Source: Paenibacillus humicus NBRC 102415
GTDB taxonomy: Bacteria; Bacillota; Bacilli; Paenibacillales; Paenibacillaceae
Reading direction: 5' to 3'
Length of the DNA: 64,000 bases
NCBI RefSeq assembly: GCF_004000905.1
Contig: NZ_BIMD01000027.1
Span: 1-64,000 of the forward strand
Shown piece by piece: positions 25,480 through 35,054 of the stretch. Positions within the stretch are counted from its first letter, which is position 1. Every line of letters begins with the position of its first letter. A program made the translations under genes and the position numbers. Below the pieces are notes generated by a model. That model saw only the letters and a list, made by a program, of their open reading frames with translations. It searched no databases and was not told where the DNA came from.

Positions 25480-26901
25480 TCACGTAGAGCCGGCTTCCGG
25501 ACTTTCCGAGCCTGAAGACGGCTGCTTGGCGTCAGAGTCGGCAGGCGCTCCGCGAGCCTTGTTCCGCTCGCCGTTTTTGCCGTCAGAGCCAGGACTCTCG
25601 TCCTGCTGCCCGTCCTGGCTTCCGGCCTTTTCGGCGCTCCCATCGGCTCCTGCCTTCCCGTTTCCCGGCTGTCCGCTTCCGCTTGCCTCGGCTCCGCCGG
25701 CCGCCGCATTCCCGGCTCCGCTTTGGCCGCTGCCGCTCTGACCGCCGGCCTCCCGGCCCTTGGCCTGACCGCCGGCTCCCGCCTTTGCGCCGCCTTGCCC
25801 CGCTTGCCGCTGCGCTTTCTTTTTGACCCATCCGATTCCCATGACGAGCATGAGCAGCGGCAGCGCGATCTGGTAATAGGGACTGAATTTCAGGTAGACG
25901 GTCATGCCCGTCCACAAATGCTGCGACATGATCGGCTCCAGGAAGCTTGCCGTGAAGATGAGCGGGGCCATGACGAGGGCGCCGGCCCGATAGGGAACTC
26001 CCCAGGCTGTCCGCAAAGCGATGACCGAACCGAAAAACAGTCCCGTAGCCTTGACGTACAGCCCGATGTACAGCAGCAGCGTCACGAGAATATCGAGCCG
26101 CTCCAGAAAGTTGAACAGCCGGATCTGCTCCACCGCCTCCAGCGTCGGAAGCTCGGCGAGCCGGTACAGCTCCGGACCGAGCACCATCATCAGCACCATG
26201 TTGACCGCGATCAGGAACAGCGAGACGCCGATGTAGGCGCCATAGGACATCGCGCCTGTGGACGGGGAGCGCCTGGCATAGGTCCAGAACATCATCAGCA
26301 CCATGACCTGTCCGAACGGAAACGACAGGATATCGGGAAACGCCGCGTGCAGGACCGGCCTGAAGCCGTTCTCCAGCACAGGCCGCAGACGGTTGAAGTC
26401 GAGCAGGCCCGACGCCAGAAACAACCCCAGAAGGGAAATGTAGCTGACGGCCAGCACCGGAATCAGCACCTGGTTGACCCGGAAAAACGCCTCTACTCCC
26501 TGCCTGGCGGTGTAGTAGACGATTCCCGTCAAAACCAGCATCGTGCACCACATCGGCGTCTGGGGCAGCAACGTGGCGGAGATCAGCTCCCCGAAGTCGC
26601 GCACGTTGCGCATCGACTCCAGGGCGAAGACGACAGCCAGCGCAGCGCCGAGCAGGCCGCCGAGCAGCTTGCCGAAATGCAGCTTGTACAGCCCGACCAA
26701 GTTCGTGTCGGGGGCCCGGTTGTAGAGCGCGCGGTAGACGAGCAGCAGGCAGAAGCCCGCGGCGGCAGCGATGCTGATCGCAATCCAGGAATCCTGTCCC
26801 GCCTCGGAGCCGAGCTCGAACATCGGGGTGCTGCCGATGGTGAACAGCACGAGGAAGACGGCGATCTGCCCCGCGCTTACGCTTGCTTCCTTCGCTTTCA
26901 T
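25480..26901 (-). CDS. GerAB-type spore germination permease with long tail
   Basis: 473-residue inner-membrane B subunit of a GerA-type nutrient germinant receptor. Residues about 8-365 form the APC-like spore_permease domain with ten helices (PMWCTMLVLTGIVYYTARQGVE, SFPFGQVMVLMMFW). Normal B subunits end near 365-370. Here about 105 further residues form a Gly/Ser/Ala/Gln/Glu/Lys-rich disordered tail. GAGAGGAAGTGAGG precedes the ATG, four bases after the C-subunit stop. It should bind the germinant with the A and C subunits in the spore inner membrane. Confidence 0.92.
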   Translation of the reverse strand: MKAKEASVSAGQIAVFLVLFTIGSTPMFELGSEAGQDSWIAISIAAAAGFCLLLVYRALYNRAPDTNLVGLYKLHFGKLLGGLLGAALAVVFALESMRNVRDFGELISATLLPQTPMWCTMLVLTGIVYYTARQGVEAFFRVNQVLIPVLAVSYISLLGLFLASGLLDFNRLRPVLENGFRPVLHAAFPDILSFPFGQVMVLMMFWTYARRSPSTGAMSYGAYIGVSLFLIAVNMVLMMVLGPELYRLAELPTLEAVEQIRLFNFLERLDILVTLLLYIGLYVKATGLFFGSVIALRTAWGVPYRAGALVMAPLIFTASFLEPIMSQHLWTGMTVYLKFSPYYQIALPLLMLVMGIGWVKKKAQRQAGQGGAKAGAGGQAKGREAGGQSGSGQSGAGNAAAGGAEASGSGQPGNGKAGADGSAEKAGSQDGQQDESPGSDGKNGERNKARGAPADSDAKQPSSGSESPEAGST

Positions 26902-26905
26902 GCCC

Positions 26906-28144
26906 TCACTTCCTCTCCCGGCTGTCCTCGCTCGCCTGCTCGTAGGAGCGGTTGCTCCGGCCTGTCTTGATCAGTCCGACATGGACCCCGATCTCGGCTT
27001 TCATTTCGGGGTAGAACCTGCTGTTCCACTCCGCAGCGATTCCTTTCCATGTATGCGGATACTTCCGCCGCACCGCTTCGCCGATGCCGGCCACATCCGC
27101 CTTCAGTCTCTGGGAAGCCTGGAGTCCGTCCTCGATGTCGGATCGGACCTGCTGTCCGAGCATCCGCTCGATGCCGGCCACCGCAGCCGGGTCATGAAGA
27201 TTTCCGCCGCATGTATACTCGAACAAGGTTGCGTCCGCCTCCACATCCGCCTGAAGCAGCCAGCCGTCTCCGCTCCGCGCAGGCTTCATCTTCGTCTTGA
27301 GCCCGGTGATCCGGGCGCTGTTGACCTTGGGCCCTCCTTCGCGGCACGGAAAGGAAATCGTCGTCCCGGACACTTCGCTGCGCAGCCAGAGCAGGCCCCG
27401 GCTCTCATGCGTGCGGATCCAGCCGATCATATGGTCGTCCCGGAACAAGGCCAGCTTCTGCAGCCTCACCTTCGAAGGCGTCGACGTGCTCTTGTTCGCG
27501 TCCACGCTGCGCACGCCCTCGCCCGATCCGTTGATCGCGATGCCGGGGGCGGCGGATGCGTGCAGCGGGCCCAGCAGCTGCAGCAGCATCGAATAGACGG
27601 TCTGGGGGCGGAAGTTGCCCCCGCTCTCTTTTTCCAGCGCGATTAGCCTCGTCAAGGCGTTGCCCGATATTCTCTCCATCGGAAGCAGCTGCTCCAGGAT
27701 GGGCCGGGCTTCGCCCTCGGTCACGAACACCATGACCGTCTCCCGGGAATTGCCGTTGCGGAGATAGACGTCCAGCAAGCCGCCGATTCCCTTGCGGGCG
27801 GCACGCTCGCCGATGACGACGACCTGGTTGTGCCCGAAGTAGAGGCTCCGGGACATCTCCTGCGTCGCCCGGGATACGGCGCCCCGCACGCTCTCTCCTT
27901 CCGTAGAGAAGACGTTGACCGGAGATTCCGTCGTGCTCGTGAAGCCGTTCTGGGAGGAGATGGCGCTTGGAATGACCAGCTGATAGCTGATCTTCCACTT
28001 CCCCTCCTCGGTGACGTCGATGCCGGTCGCCGCGATGATGCCGAGCTCATTGAGCTCCTTCCGGTCCCAGCAGCCCGCAAGCGGAAGGAACAACAGCGCC
28101 GCCGCCAGCAGCAGCGCCCAACGTCTGATGATGCCCCGGCTCAT
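26906..28144 (-). CDS. GerAC-type germinant receptor lipoprotein
   Basis: 412-residue C subunit. The N-terminal lipoprotein signal ends LPLAGC at residue about 24, followed by WDRKELNELGI, the family hallmark; the Ger(x)C core runs to about 395. The start at 28144 overlaps the A-subunit stop as ATGA. The frame is open much further upstream, but that part only shadows the A-subunit gene. The final residues are charged. It probably anchors to the outer face of the spore inner membrane in complex with the other subunits. Confidence 0.93.
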   Translation of the reverse strand: MSRGIIRRWALLLAAALLFLPLAGCWDRKELNELGIIAATGIDVTEEGKWKISYQLVIPSAISSQNGFTSTTESPVNVFSTEGESVRGAVSRATQEMSRSLYFGHNQVVVIGERAARKGIGGLLDVYLRNGNSRETVMVFVTEGEARPILEQLLPMERISGNALTRLIALEKESGGNFRPQTVYSMLLQLLGPLHASAAPGIAINGSGEGVRSVDANKSTSTPSKVRLQKLALFRDDHMIGWIRTHESRGLLWLRSEVSGTTISFPCREGGPKVNSARITGLKTKMKPARSGDGWLLQADVEADATLFEYTCGGNLHDPAAVAGIERMLGQQVRSDIEDGLQASQRLKADVAGIGEAVRRKYPHTWKGIAAEWNSRFYPEMKAEIGVHVGLIKTGRSNRSYEQASEDSRERK

Positions 28145-29820
28145 GAATTCTGGCGCTTGGGCTTGCCTCCGGGCTGCCTGCGCCTGCCTCCCTTCTGCGC
28201 GATGACCGGCCGTCTGACGAGGCTCCAGCGCGGCGCCCGGACGAACGTATCCTTCCATTCGCCTTTGACATACGGAGCGACCGGCTTGAGATAAGGCACG
28301 CCGAAGGAATACAGGCCGGCGAGGTGGATGATGACGAACAGATCGACCGAGATGATGCCGACAAAGCCGAGAATTCCCGCGCTGACCATGAGCAGGAAGC
28401 GGATCAGCCGCGCGGCGATGGCGATGTTGATCTGCGGCACGACGAAGTTGGAAATCGCCGTGAAGGCGACGATGATGACCATCGCCGCAGACACGAGCCC
28501 CGCCTGGACGGCGGCCGTGCCGAGCACGAGCGCTCCTACGATGGAGATCGCCGGTCCGATGGCGCGCGGCATTCGGACCCCCGCCTCGCGCAGCACCTCG
28601 AAGGTCAGCTCCATCAGGAATGCTTCCACCAAGGCCGGGAAGGGGACGCCCTCGCGCTGCGCGGACAAGCCGATGAGCAGGTTGCTCGGAAGCATCTCCT
28701 GGTGGAAGGTCGTGATGGCGATATAGAGAGCCGGCAGATGCATGGAAATGAAAAAAGCGGCGATCCGGATCAGCCGCAGGAAGCTGGCGATGTCGAAGCG
28801 CTGATAATGGTCCTCCGGCGATTGAAAAAACCGGAAAAACGTCACGGGGCCGAGCAGCACGTAAGGACTGCCGTCCACCACGACGGCGAAATGTCCCTCC
28901 AGCAGCCCGGCGGCAGCCTGGTCGGGCCGTTCCGTGTTGAGCACGGTCGGGAACGGGGTGAACGAGGAGTCCTGGATGAACTCCTCGATGTAGCCGCTGT
29001 CCAGGACGCTGTCGATGTCGATGTCGTCCAGCCGCCTGCGCGCTTCCTTCACGATCTCGGCATCCACGATGCCGTTCATGTACAGCAGCGACACCTCCGT
29101 GCATGTCTCCCGCCCGATGCGCCGCGATTCCACCGTCAATCGCTCCGAGCGGATGATTCGGCGGATGAGGCCGATATTCGTCCGGGCCGACTCCGTGAAC
29201 GCATGCTGGGGCCCGCGGATGACCGTCTGGGCCGTCGGTTCGCCGACCTGGCGGGTTTCCCCGCCGGCCGCTTCCGCCGCCACCGCTTCGTCGCTGCCTT
29301 CGACGAGGAGCAGGCAGCAGCCGAGCAGCAGCGCGTCGAGCGCTCCTTCCAGCGTCCGCACCGGCTCCGTCAAGCCGGTGGAGATCACGTTCAGACGCAG
29401 CTGCTCGATGCGGTCCTTGAGCCGGCCTTTTCCCTTGAGGCTGCCGGGCGCCGCTGCCTCCGCCGCCTGCAGCGGCTCAAGGACGTTCTTGCGGATCGCC
29501 TCCTCGTCCACGATCCCCTGCAAATACAGCGCCGCCAGCTGGATGCCGGGAAGAGCCCCGCTGGACAGCAGCCGCAGGCGGAGGTCTCCGCTGTGATGGA
29601 ACTGCATGCGGATTGCATGGGCGTTGGCGGCCAGCGAAGGGCTCAGCGCAGTAGCCGTCTTCCTCCTTCCGAGAGGAGGGGGCTTCGCTGCGCCGCCATT
29701 GCCGCCATTGCCGCTGCCGGCTCTTCCTTTGCCGTCCTTGCCGCCGCTGGCGCCCCTGTGGCTTTGGCTGCCGCTTGCGCTGTTTTCCGCCGAGCCGTTT
29801 CCGTTTTGGGCTCCAGACAA
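28141..29820 (-). CDS. GerAA-type germinant receptor A subunit
   Basis: 559-residue A subunit from the probable TTG start at 29820, which has GGGAGGGG at six bases; the frame also contains an ATG at 29862 without a site. Residues about 1-60 are a Gly/Ser/Asn/Lys-rich low-complexity stretch (SGNGGNGG), then the hydrophilic GerA domain (about 75-310) and four or more helices from about 310. Conserved pieces include RRIIRSERL, GIVDAEIVKEARRRL, VVVDGSPYVLLGPVTFFRFFQSPEDHY and PSNLLIGLSAQREGVPFP. Gene order A-C-B differs from the classic A-B-C. Confidence 0.93.
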   Translation of the reverse strand: MSGAQNGNGSAENSASGSQSHRGASGGKDGKGRAGSGNGGNGGAAKPPPLGRRKTATALSPSLAANAHAIRMQFHHSGDLRLRLLSSGALPGIQLAALYLQGIVDEEAIRKNVLEPLQAAEAAAPGSLKGKGRLKDRIEQLRLNVISTGLTEPVRTLEGALDALLLGCCLLLVEGSDEAVAAEAAGGETRQVGEPTAQTVIRGPQHAFTESARTNIGLIRRIIRSERLTVESRRIGRETCTEVSLLYMNGIVDAEIVKEARRRLDDIDIDSVLDSGYIEEFIQDSSFTPFPTVLNTERPDQAAAGLLEGHFAVVVDGSPYVLLGPVTFFRFFQSPEDHYQRFDIASFLRLIRIAAFFISMHLPALYIAITTFHQEMLPSNLLIGLSAQREGVPFPALVEAFLMELTFEVLREAGVRMPRAIGPAISIVGALVLGTAAVQAGLVSAAMVIIVAFTAISNFVVPQINIAIAARLIRFLLMVSAGILGFVGIISVDLFVIIHLAGLYSFGVPYLKPVAPYVKGEWKDTFVRAPRWSLVRRPVIAQKGGRRRQPGGKPKRQNS

Positions 29821-29905
29821 AACAAACCCCTCCCTTATCCAGAATGACCTTATTCTGGGCATGGGAGGGGATTTTTATCCAGCATTGGTTCGTTGTCCGG
29901 GAGCA

Positions 29906-30913
29906 TCATCCTTCAGGGATGAGCCGAATCGCTTTCCCTTGCTTGGATGATTCCGCCGTCGCCAGGAGGGCGGCAAGCGTGCGCATATTGTCCGCGCCCG
30001 AGATTTTCGGCTCCCGCTGCTCCCGGATGGAAGCTGCGAATTCAGCCAGGACGCCATGAATGCCTTCCAGCTCTTGCGCCTGAAAGCCGATCCTGCTCTT
30101 CGTGCGGCCGTCTGCAATATAGACGCCGTAGCCGTCGCCCAGATCGTCCAGATGGACCGCTCCGCCCTCGAACTGAAATCTCCAGGCGCCTTCCCATGGC
30201 GTCGCAGCGCCTTTCGCCAGCAGGCTGCCCAGGTAGAAGACGTTGACGCCTGATTCCGTTTGGTAAACGGCATGCACATGCGGATCGCCTGCATAGCCGC
30301 TGCCGGGAGTATTCCACGTCTTTCCCGTCACCTGCGCGATATCGGAATCCAATAGAAACCGAATCATATCGACATGATGGACGCTCATCTCGAGCAGAAC
30401 GTAATTGTCCATCGTCTTCTGATAAGGCTTGCCCTCATGCCCGTAAAAGAACTCCGATTGAACAAACGACAATCTCCCCAGATTTGCGCTCTGCAGGGTC
30501 TGCTTCAAGGCGATCACCGTCGCAAAATAACGGTAGTTCTGATTGACCATCACATTGAGCCTGTTCCGGGCTGCAAGCGAATTCAGCTCCTCCGCTTCCT
30601 CCAGGGACAGCACGAACGGCTTTTCGATCAGCACATGGAGCTTATGCTCCAATGCGGACTTCGCTATCTCATAATGCACCGGAGAGAAGGCCGAGATGAA
30701 CACGGCATCCGCATCCGCTTCTCGAAACGCCTGCTCATGGTCGGTGTAGCATAAGCTTTCAGGCAACTTGTTTTTCCGGGCATATTCAGTCACGGCGCTG
30801 CGGTTGATATCCACCAGCCCTGCGTAAGCAAAATCTCGGGATGCCAGGACAAAATGCTCGCCCACCCCTTGGCCATGATTGCCCAGCCCTACCTGGATCA
30901 GTTTTAGACGCAC
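29906..30913 (-). CDS. Gfo/Idh/MocA-family oxidoreductase
   Basis: 335-residue NAD(P)-dependent dehydrogenase of sugar or inositol-like substrates. The N-terminal Rossmann motif is VGLGNHGQGVGEHF (about 8-21). The family motif EKPFVLSLEEAEEL with the catalytic lysine lies near 97, and the substrate loop MSVHHVDMIRFLL near 178. The start is GTG with GGAGGGGG seven bases upstream; an ATG two bases earlier is out of frame. A small cupin gene lies just upstream in the same direction (27 bases), suggesting a two-gene operon. Confidence 0.9.
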   Translation of the reverse strand: MRLKLIQVGLGNHGQGVGEHFVLASRDFAYAGLVDINRSAVTEYARKNKLPESLCYTDHEQAFREADADAVFISAFSPVHYEIAKSALEHKLHVLIEKPFVLSLEEAEELNSLAARNRLNVMVNQNYRYFATVIALKQTLQSANLGRLSFVQSEFFYGHEGKPYQKTMDNYVLLEMSVHHVDMIRFLLDSDIAQVTGKTWNTPGSGYAGDPHVHAVYQTESGVNVFYLGSLLAKGAATPWEGAWRFQFEGGAVHLDDLGDGYGVYIADGRTKSRIGFQAQELEGIHGVLAEFAASIREQREPKISGADNMRTLAALLATAESSKQGKAIRLIPEG

Positions 30914-30940
30914 ATTGTTTCCCCCTCCGCTAGTGCTTCT

Positions 30941-31279
30941 TTACTCCGCATCCGGCCCTTGCCGGTACAAGTAGCCCAGCCGGCAGCCTGGAGCAAGAAT
31001 GCCGTAGATATAAACAGCCGTCATTTCCTCCGTGACAACGAGCGAATGCTCCTCGCCCTTCCTGGTCAGCACGAGATCCCCGGGACCGATCTCGTATTCA
31101 TCCCCTTCGGTCGTGCAAATCCCCCTGCCGCTGACGATGATCCAATATTCATTGCAATCATGATAATGCAAGGGAACTTCTTGTCCCGCCTTCAGATGAT
31201 TGATTCCGTAGTGGTTGATCTCGCTCCAATCCGGAAACAAGGACAACTCCTGCGCCTGCTCCTTGCGAATGACCGGCAT
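30941..31279 (-). CDS. Single-domain cupin protein
   Basis: 112-residue cupin. Motif 1 GQEVPLHYHDCNEYWIIVSG (about 32-51) supplies His-His-Glu metal ligands and motif 2 PGDLVLTRKGEEHSLVV the last histidine. It may be a sugar isomerase or a sensor-type cupin acting with the dehydrogenase encoded directly downstream. AGGAGG precedes the ATG at good distance. No substrate can be read from the sequence. Confidence 0.88.
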   Translation of the reverse strand: MPVIRKEQAQELSLFPDWSEINHYGINHLKAGQEVPLHYHDCNEYWIIVSGRGICTTEGDEYEIGPGDLVLTRKGEEHSLVVTEEMTAVYIYGILAPGCRLGYLYRQGPDAE

Positions 31280-31377
31280 TTGAAAACCTCCTGCTGCTGG
31301 GATCTCGGTTCAACCTATCCAATATAGCTCAAACAAGGCATGAAAAGGGGAGATTACAGGCGGAAGTCCGCAAAGAA

Positions 31378-32010
31378 CTACCTCGCCTGCAGGGCCGATA
31401 CGGTTACGCCGATAATCGCGCGCAGTCCTTCCAGCATCATCGGCTGCGGCATGAACGGGACCGAAGGCTGCGCGGCCGCCATCTCCGCCGAGGCGGGAAA
31501 ATGCACGAAGCCGGCCCGGATCGGCAGCTCCCGGCGACGGATATGGTCCAGCACCCGGTACATCGTGTTGTTGCAGATGTAGGTTCCGGCTGTATTGGAA
31601 ATTTCGCACGGGATGCCGAGTTCCGCCAGACGCTGCGCCATGGCGCGGATCGGCAGCGTGGAGAACAGTCCGTCCGGCCCCTCCTCGGCAATCGGCTCGT
31701 CGGTAGGCCGGGCGCCCCGGTTGTCGCCATGCGAACGGACCGGGACATCCTTGACGTTCACCGCGATCCGCTCCGGCGTAATCGCCGTCCGGCCCTTGGC
31801 CAGTCCGCATGCGATGACGGCATCGGGCTTGAACTTGTCCATCTCCTCGATGAGCCGGTCGGCGCATTCGTCGAAATGAACCGGAAGCAGCACCGTGTGC
31901 AGCTCCACGCCCTCGAATTGCTCCTCGGCCAGCTTCTCCATCAGCCAGCCCGTCGGATTGACGTCATCGCCTCCGAACGGCTCGAAGCCGGATACAAGCA
32001 CCTTGATCAT
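31378..32010 (-). CDS. pcp: Pyrrolidone-carboxyl peptidase
   Basis: Cysteine peptidase that removes N-terminal pyroglutamate from peptides. The full catalytic triad is visible: E80 in ITPERIAVN, C146 in NTAGTYICNN and H170 in GFVHFPA. The 210-residue length matches the family. It is a single cytoplasmic enzyme; AAGGAGAGTGAG precedes the ATG. Its upstream neighbour is a pair of broken genes, so it probably has its own promoter. Confidence 0.95.
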   Translation of the reverse strand: MIKVLVSGFEPFGGDDVNPTGWLMEKLAEEQFEGVELHTVLLPVHFDECADRLIEEMDKFKPDAVIACGLAKGRTAITPERIAVNVKDVPVRSHGDNRGARPTDEPIAEEGPDGLFSTLPIRAMAQRLAELGIPCEISNTAGTYICNNTMYRVLDHIRRRELPIRAGFVHFPASAEMAAAQPSVPFMPQPMMLEGLRAIIGVTVSALQAR

Positions 32011-32081
32011 ATGTACTCACTCTCCTTGTCTTTTCCATAGTAAAACATGCGGGCTCCGCAGGGAACCCGCTCGACCTTTAT

Positions 32082-32447
32082 TTATAGTCCGCCTTGCGCA
32101 TGCCGATATGCGGCGCTCTGCGGACGCTGATTCTTGATCCAACGTTCAATATGATCTTCCACAAAGCGGATTTCGCTCTCATAGTGCGCCAGTTGTCCCT
32201 CGTCAGCCATTTTGTGAAAGGCTGGATTCCCTTTGGCGGCACCGGTCTTCCATGTATCGCATAGTGCCGTCAGGCGCTGAACGATCCCCTTCGGCAAATC
32301 ATCGGGTAAGGTCCATATTTCACGATCGGAGGAATCGGTTCCCAGAAATCTCGGCGCTCCCTCGAACCCTCGTTGTTCCAGCTGTCTTAGAAGCCGATGG
32401 ACAGAAGGATCCCAATAACCTGTCGGGCGACGAACTGTGCTCGCCAT
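32082..32447 (-). pseudogene. Phosphotransferase (APH-like) remnant with internal deletion
   Basis: The first 45 or so residues (VRRPTGYWDPSVHRLL, GFEGAPRFLGTD) match the N-terminus of an aminoglycoside/homoserine-kinase-like phosphotransferase. The sequence then jumps directly to the family's C-terminal helices (IVQRLTALCDTW, GNPAFHKMADEGQLAHYE). The whole central kinase core, including the HNDFxxxN catalytic loop and the DxD metal site, is absent: about 130 residues in all. The reading frame is maintained across the join. No ribosome binding site precedes the ATG at 32447. It faces the MDR remnant head to head with almost no gap. Confidence 0.75.
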
Positions 32448-32456
32448 GCGGACAAT

Positions 32457-33179
32457 GTGATCGTGGAACAGCGGGATGCCTCCCGCCTGGAGCCTGATGA
32501 GATACGGGTGGAGATGATCGCCCGCCCGATAAATCCGTCGGACTTGATCCCGATTCGCGGCGCTTATCGGCACCGTATCCCGCTGCCGTGCATACCAGGC
32601 TATGAGGGCGTGGGATCCGTCATCGCGATTGGCAGCAGCGTGCAGAAATCCATGCTTGGCAAGCATGTATTGCCCCTTCGGGGAGAAGGAACCTGGCAGC
32701 AATATGTAAAGGCTTCTTCCTCCTTGTCTATCGAGATCCCCCCTTTCATTCCGGACGACGAGGCTTCCCGATCCTATATCAACCCTCTCACGGCATGGAT
32801 TCTTTGCAAGGAGCTTCTTGGGCGTTCCCCGGATTCCTTCCTGCTCGTCAATGCGTTCAGTTCTGCAATCGGACCCATGTTCGCTCAATTGTCGGCTGTT
32901 TTCGGATACAGGCTCATCGCCGTCGTGCGGAGTTCGGACTCTTGGAAGCGACTCGCAACGGAGCTTGATCTCCGATCGAAACTGTTTCATCTGCGGCATT
33001 GGATACAAGGAATCTCCGTGGAGGACTGGCAAAATTCCTTCCTGAACATCTTTGCATTGCTTCGTCAAAAGCAGCTCTGCCTGGGAAATATCGAAGCGAG
33101 ATATCCTTTGGCCAAAATCGCAAAAGCGGTGCAGGCAGCCGAACGACCGGGACGGCAAGGGAAATTGCTGCTCACATGA
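32457..33179 (+). pseudogene. MDR/quinone-reductase-like dehydrogenase remnant
   Basis: Similarity to zinc-independent medium-chain dehydrogenases (2-enoyl-thioester or quinone reductase type) begins at the GTG at 32457 and includes ARPINPSDLIPIRGAYRHRI, PGYEGVG and FLLVNAFSSAIGPMFAQL. The first dozen residues are missing. After VVRSSDSWKRLATEL the sequence jumps at about 32965 to the family's C-terminus (HLRHWIQGISVEDWQNSF, EARYPLAKIAKAVQAAE), so about 70 residues of the nucleotide-binding domain are gone. A frame remains open but the product cannot be a normal enzyme. Confidence 0.75.
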
Positions 33180-33207
33180 TGAATCCATTCCACGAATCAG
33201 CCCAACA

Positions 33208-33245
33208 GCAAAGGAGCCGTCTGCCCCGGGCAGACGGCTCCTTGC
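33208..33245. terminator. Hairpin after dinB-yolD operon
   Basis: A near-perfect palindrome with 16-bp arms, AAGGAGCCGTCTGCCC/GGGCAGACGGCTCCTT (33211-33226 with 33228-33243), stands between the convergent MDR remnant and the yolD-like gene. The T tract is weak. Confidence 0.6.
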
Positions 33246-33269
33246 TCCTATGTCGCGCCTCATTCGGCT

Positions 33270-33746
33270 TCACTTCCCCGCTCCGCCCTTCAGCAGCTCG
33301 CCGATCTCCGCCGTATAACGGGACAGCTGCCAGCTGATCTCCGAGCGCATGACCTCCCGCGTCATGCCGAAGTGCTCCTCGTAGCCCCGGCAATAGTAGC
33401 GGTGGTACACGACCGAGTTCGACTGCTCCTCCGCGAGGATGCGGATGTTGCGCGCCTTGAGCTCCCGCCGCAGGGCGTACAGGTCGTGCATGATCCGGTC
33501 CAGCACCCGGTGGCCCGCCATCCCGTACAGGCGCCTCATCAGATTGGACGAGTTCTCGAGCTCGGACAGGCTCTTCTGGACCATCTTCTCCATATGAGGC
33601 AGCAGGATGTAATCCCGGATCATGACGCGCTCCTCCGCCGTCGTCACCTTGGCCTCCCGGGCGGAATGCTGCCCGTCGTACTGCTCCACATGCTCCGTCA
33701 GCAGCATCTTGGACTTCCAGCGCTCGTTGCCGTCCAGCTTGCTCAT
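33270..33746 (-). CDS. YolD-like protein
   Basis: 158-residue member of the YolD-like group that is commonly paired with Y-family polymerases in Bacilli and carried on chromosomes, phages and plasmids. It begins [21 protein letters not shown], close to the YolD signature W.S.RM.LPEH. The start overlaps the polymerase stop as ATGA (33743-33746), so the two are translationally coupled and should share LexA control. It is longer than the typical 110-residue YolD. The function is not established; it is thought to assist the translesion polymerase. Confidence 0.8.
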   Translation of the reverse strand: MSKLDGNERWKSKMLLTEHVEQYDGQHSAREAKVTTAEERVMIRDYILLPHMEKMVQKSLSELENSSNLMRRLYGMAGHRVLDRIMHDLYALRRELKARNIRILAEEQSNSVVYHRYYCRGYEEHFGMTREVMRSEISWQLSRYTAEIGELLKGGAGK

Positions 33747-34996
33747 TTGTAATGCCCCCCAATTTGTTCGGCCCGCTCGCGGGCCACGCCCGACTCCAGC
33801 AGCGAGGAAGCCCGCATGATGGCGTCGGATCCGAACCGCTCCTTGATCCGGTCGATCGTTTTCTCCTTGCTGTACGCCCGGGTTCGATCCTCGAACAGCG
33901 TCAGCTGCATGACGCTGTCGTCCGTCAGCCCCGAGAGGGAGATGTTCAGCCGGCCGACCGGCAGGCCGCTCCAATGCCGGACGAACAGCTCCCGAACCGC
34001 CGCAGCGACCTCATGCGTCAGCGAGGTCGGCTGGGGCAGCGTCAGCTGGCGGCTGAACCAGGACGAGCGCTCGCCGTCGGTCTCCATGGCGGCGACCGAG
34101 ACGACCGAGCCCATGCAGCCATGCCGCCTCGTGCGCTGGCACACCTCCACGACGAGCTCCAGCAGCACGACCTCGATGTCGGGCAGATGGCGGTACAGCC
34201 GCCAGCGCAGCGCCTTGCCGTGGCTGACCGACTTCAGCTGGTGGCGGATGCCGGTGACGACCGGGCTGGGATCGATCCCTCTCGCCGTCTGCCAATAATA
34301 GCCCGCCTGGATGTCGCTCTGCTTGCCCATCTCCAGCCGCATCCGCCGCTTGAACTCGGAGAAGTCCAGCCGCGCGATGTCCCCGATCGTGTTCAGCCCC
34401 ATCCGCGTGAAATGCCTCGTCATCCGCGAGGCCACCATGAACATCTGGTGCACGGGCAGCGTCCACAGCGTCGACTCCAGCTTGCCGGGATTCAGCTCGA
34501 AGACGCCTTCCGGGCTTTTCTTGGCGTAATTGTCCGTCGCCATCTTGGCGAGGATCTTGGTGGGACCGATGCCGACCCTCGACCAGATGCCCGTGGACAG
34601 CTGGATATGGTTCTGGATATTGCGCGCCATCTCGTCCGGCGAGCCGTAGTAGCCTGCCGAGCCGGTGACGTCGAGGAACTGCTCGTCGATGCTGTAAGGC
34701 TCCACGAGATCGGTGTACGTCTCGAATATCTTCGTGATGAACAGGGACACTTCAATGTACATGGCCATCCGCGGCCGGATGACGACCAGCTCCGGACAAT
34801 GGGCCAGCGCCTCTCCGACCCGCGAGGCCGTCGTCACGCCGCGGGCCTTGGCCATCGGGCAGGCGGCCAGCACGATGCCGTTCATCCGGGACGGGTCGCC
34901 CACGGCAACCGGCTTGTCGCGATATTCGGGATGCGCCGCCTTCTCTACGGAAGCGTAGAACGACTGGCAGTCGGCCAGCATGATCACTCTCTCCAC
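33743..34996 (-). CDS. Y-family DNA polymerase (UvrX/DinB-like)
   Basis: Translesion polymerase of the YqjW/UvrX branch, 417 residues. Catalytic acidic residues are in [17 protein letters not shown] (D8/D9 region) and SIDEQFLDV (D104, E105). A helix-hairpin-helix-like thumb region ([14 protein letters not shown]) and a little-finger domain follow. The start is taken as the GTG at 34996, six bases after AGGAGG; upstream codons lie in the promoter. Two LexA boxes precede it. It is coupled to a yolD-like gene, as in Bacillus SOS mutagenesis operons. Confidence 0.93.
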   Translation of the reverse strand: MERVIMLADCQSFYASVEKAAHPEYRDKPVAVGDPSRMNGIVLAACPMAKARGVTTASRVGEALAHCPELVVIRPRMAMYIEVSLFITKIFETYTDLVEPYSIDEQFLDVTGSAGYYGSPDEMARNIQNHIQLSTGIWSRVGIGPTKILAKMATDNYAKKSPEGVFELNPGKLESTLWTLPVHQMFMVASRMTRHFTRMGLNTIGDIARLDFSEFKRRMRLEMGKQSDIQAGYYWQTARGIDPSPVVTGIRHQLKSVSHGKALRWRLYRHLPDIEVVLLELVVEVCQRTRRHGCMGSVVSVAAMETDGERSSWFSRQLTLPQPTSLTHEVAAAVRELFVRHWSGLPVGRLNISLSGLTDDSVMQLTLFEDRTRAYSKEKTIDRIKERFGSDAIMRASSLLESGVARERAEQIGGHYK

Positions 34997-35054
34997 CGCG
35001 CACCTCCTGTTCTGCGGGAGCGGGCTCGCGGAGACTTCCCCTCTCCCTGTCGAT

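Noticed and set aside
28145-29104. N-terminal extension of the GerAC frame
   Set aside because: It shadows the GerAA gene; the lipoprotein signal at 28144 sets the start.
32448-33263. N-terminal 270 residues of a 393-residue minus-strand frame
   Set aside because: They are antisense to the dehydrogenase remnant; only the last 121 residues show phosphotransferase similarity.
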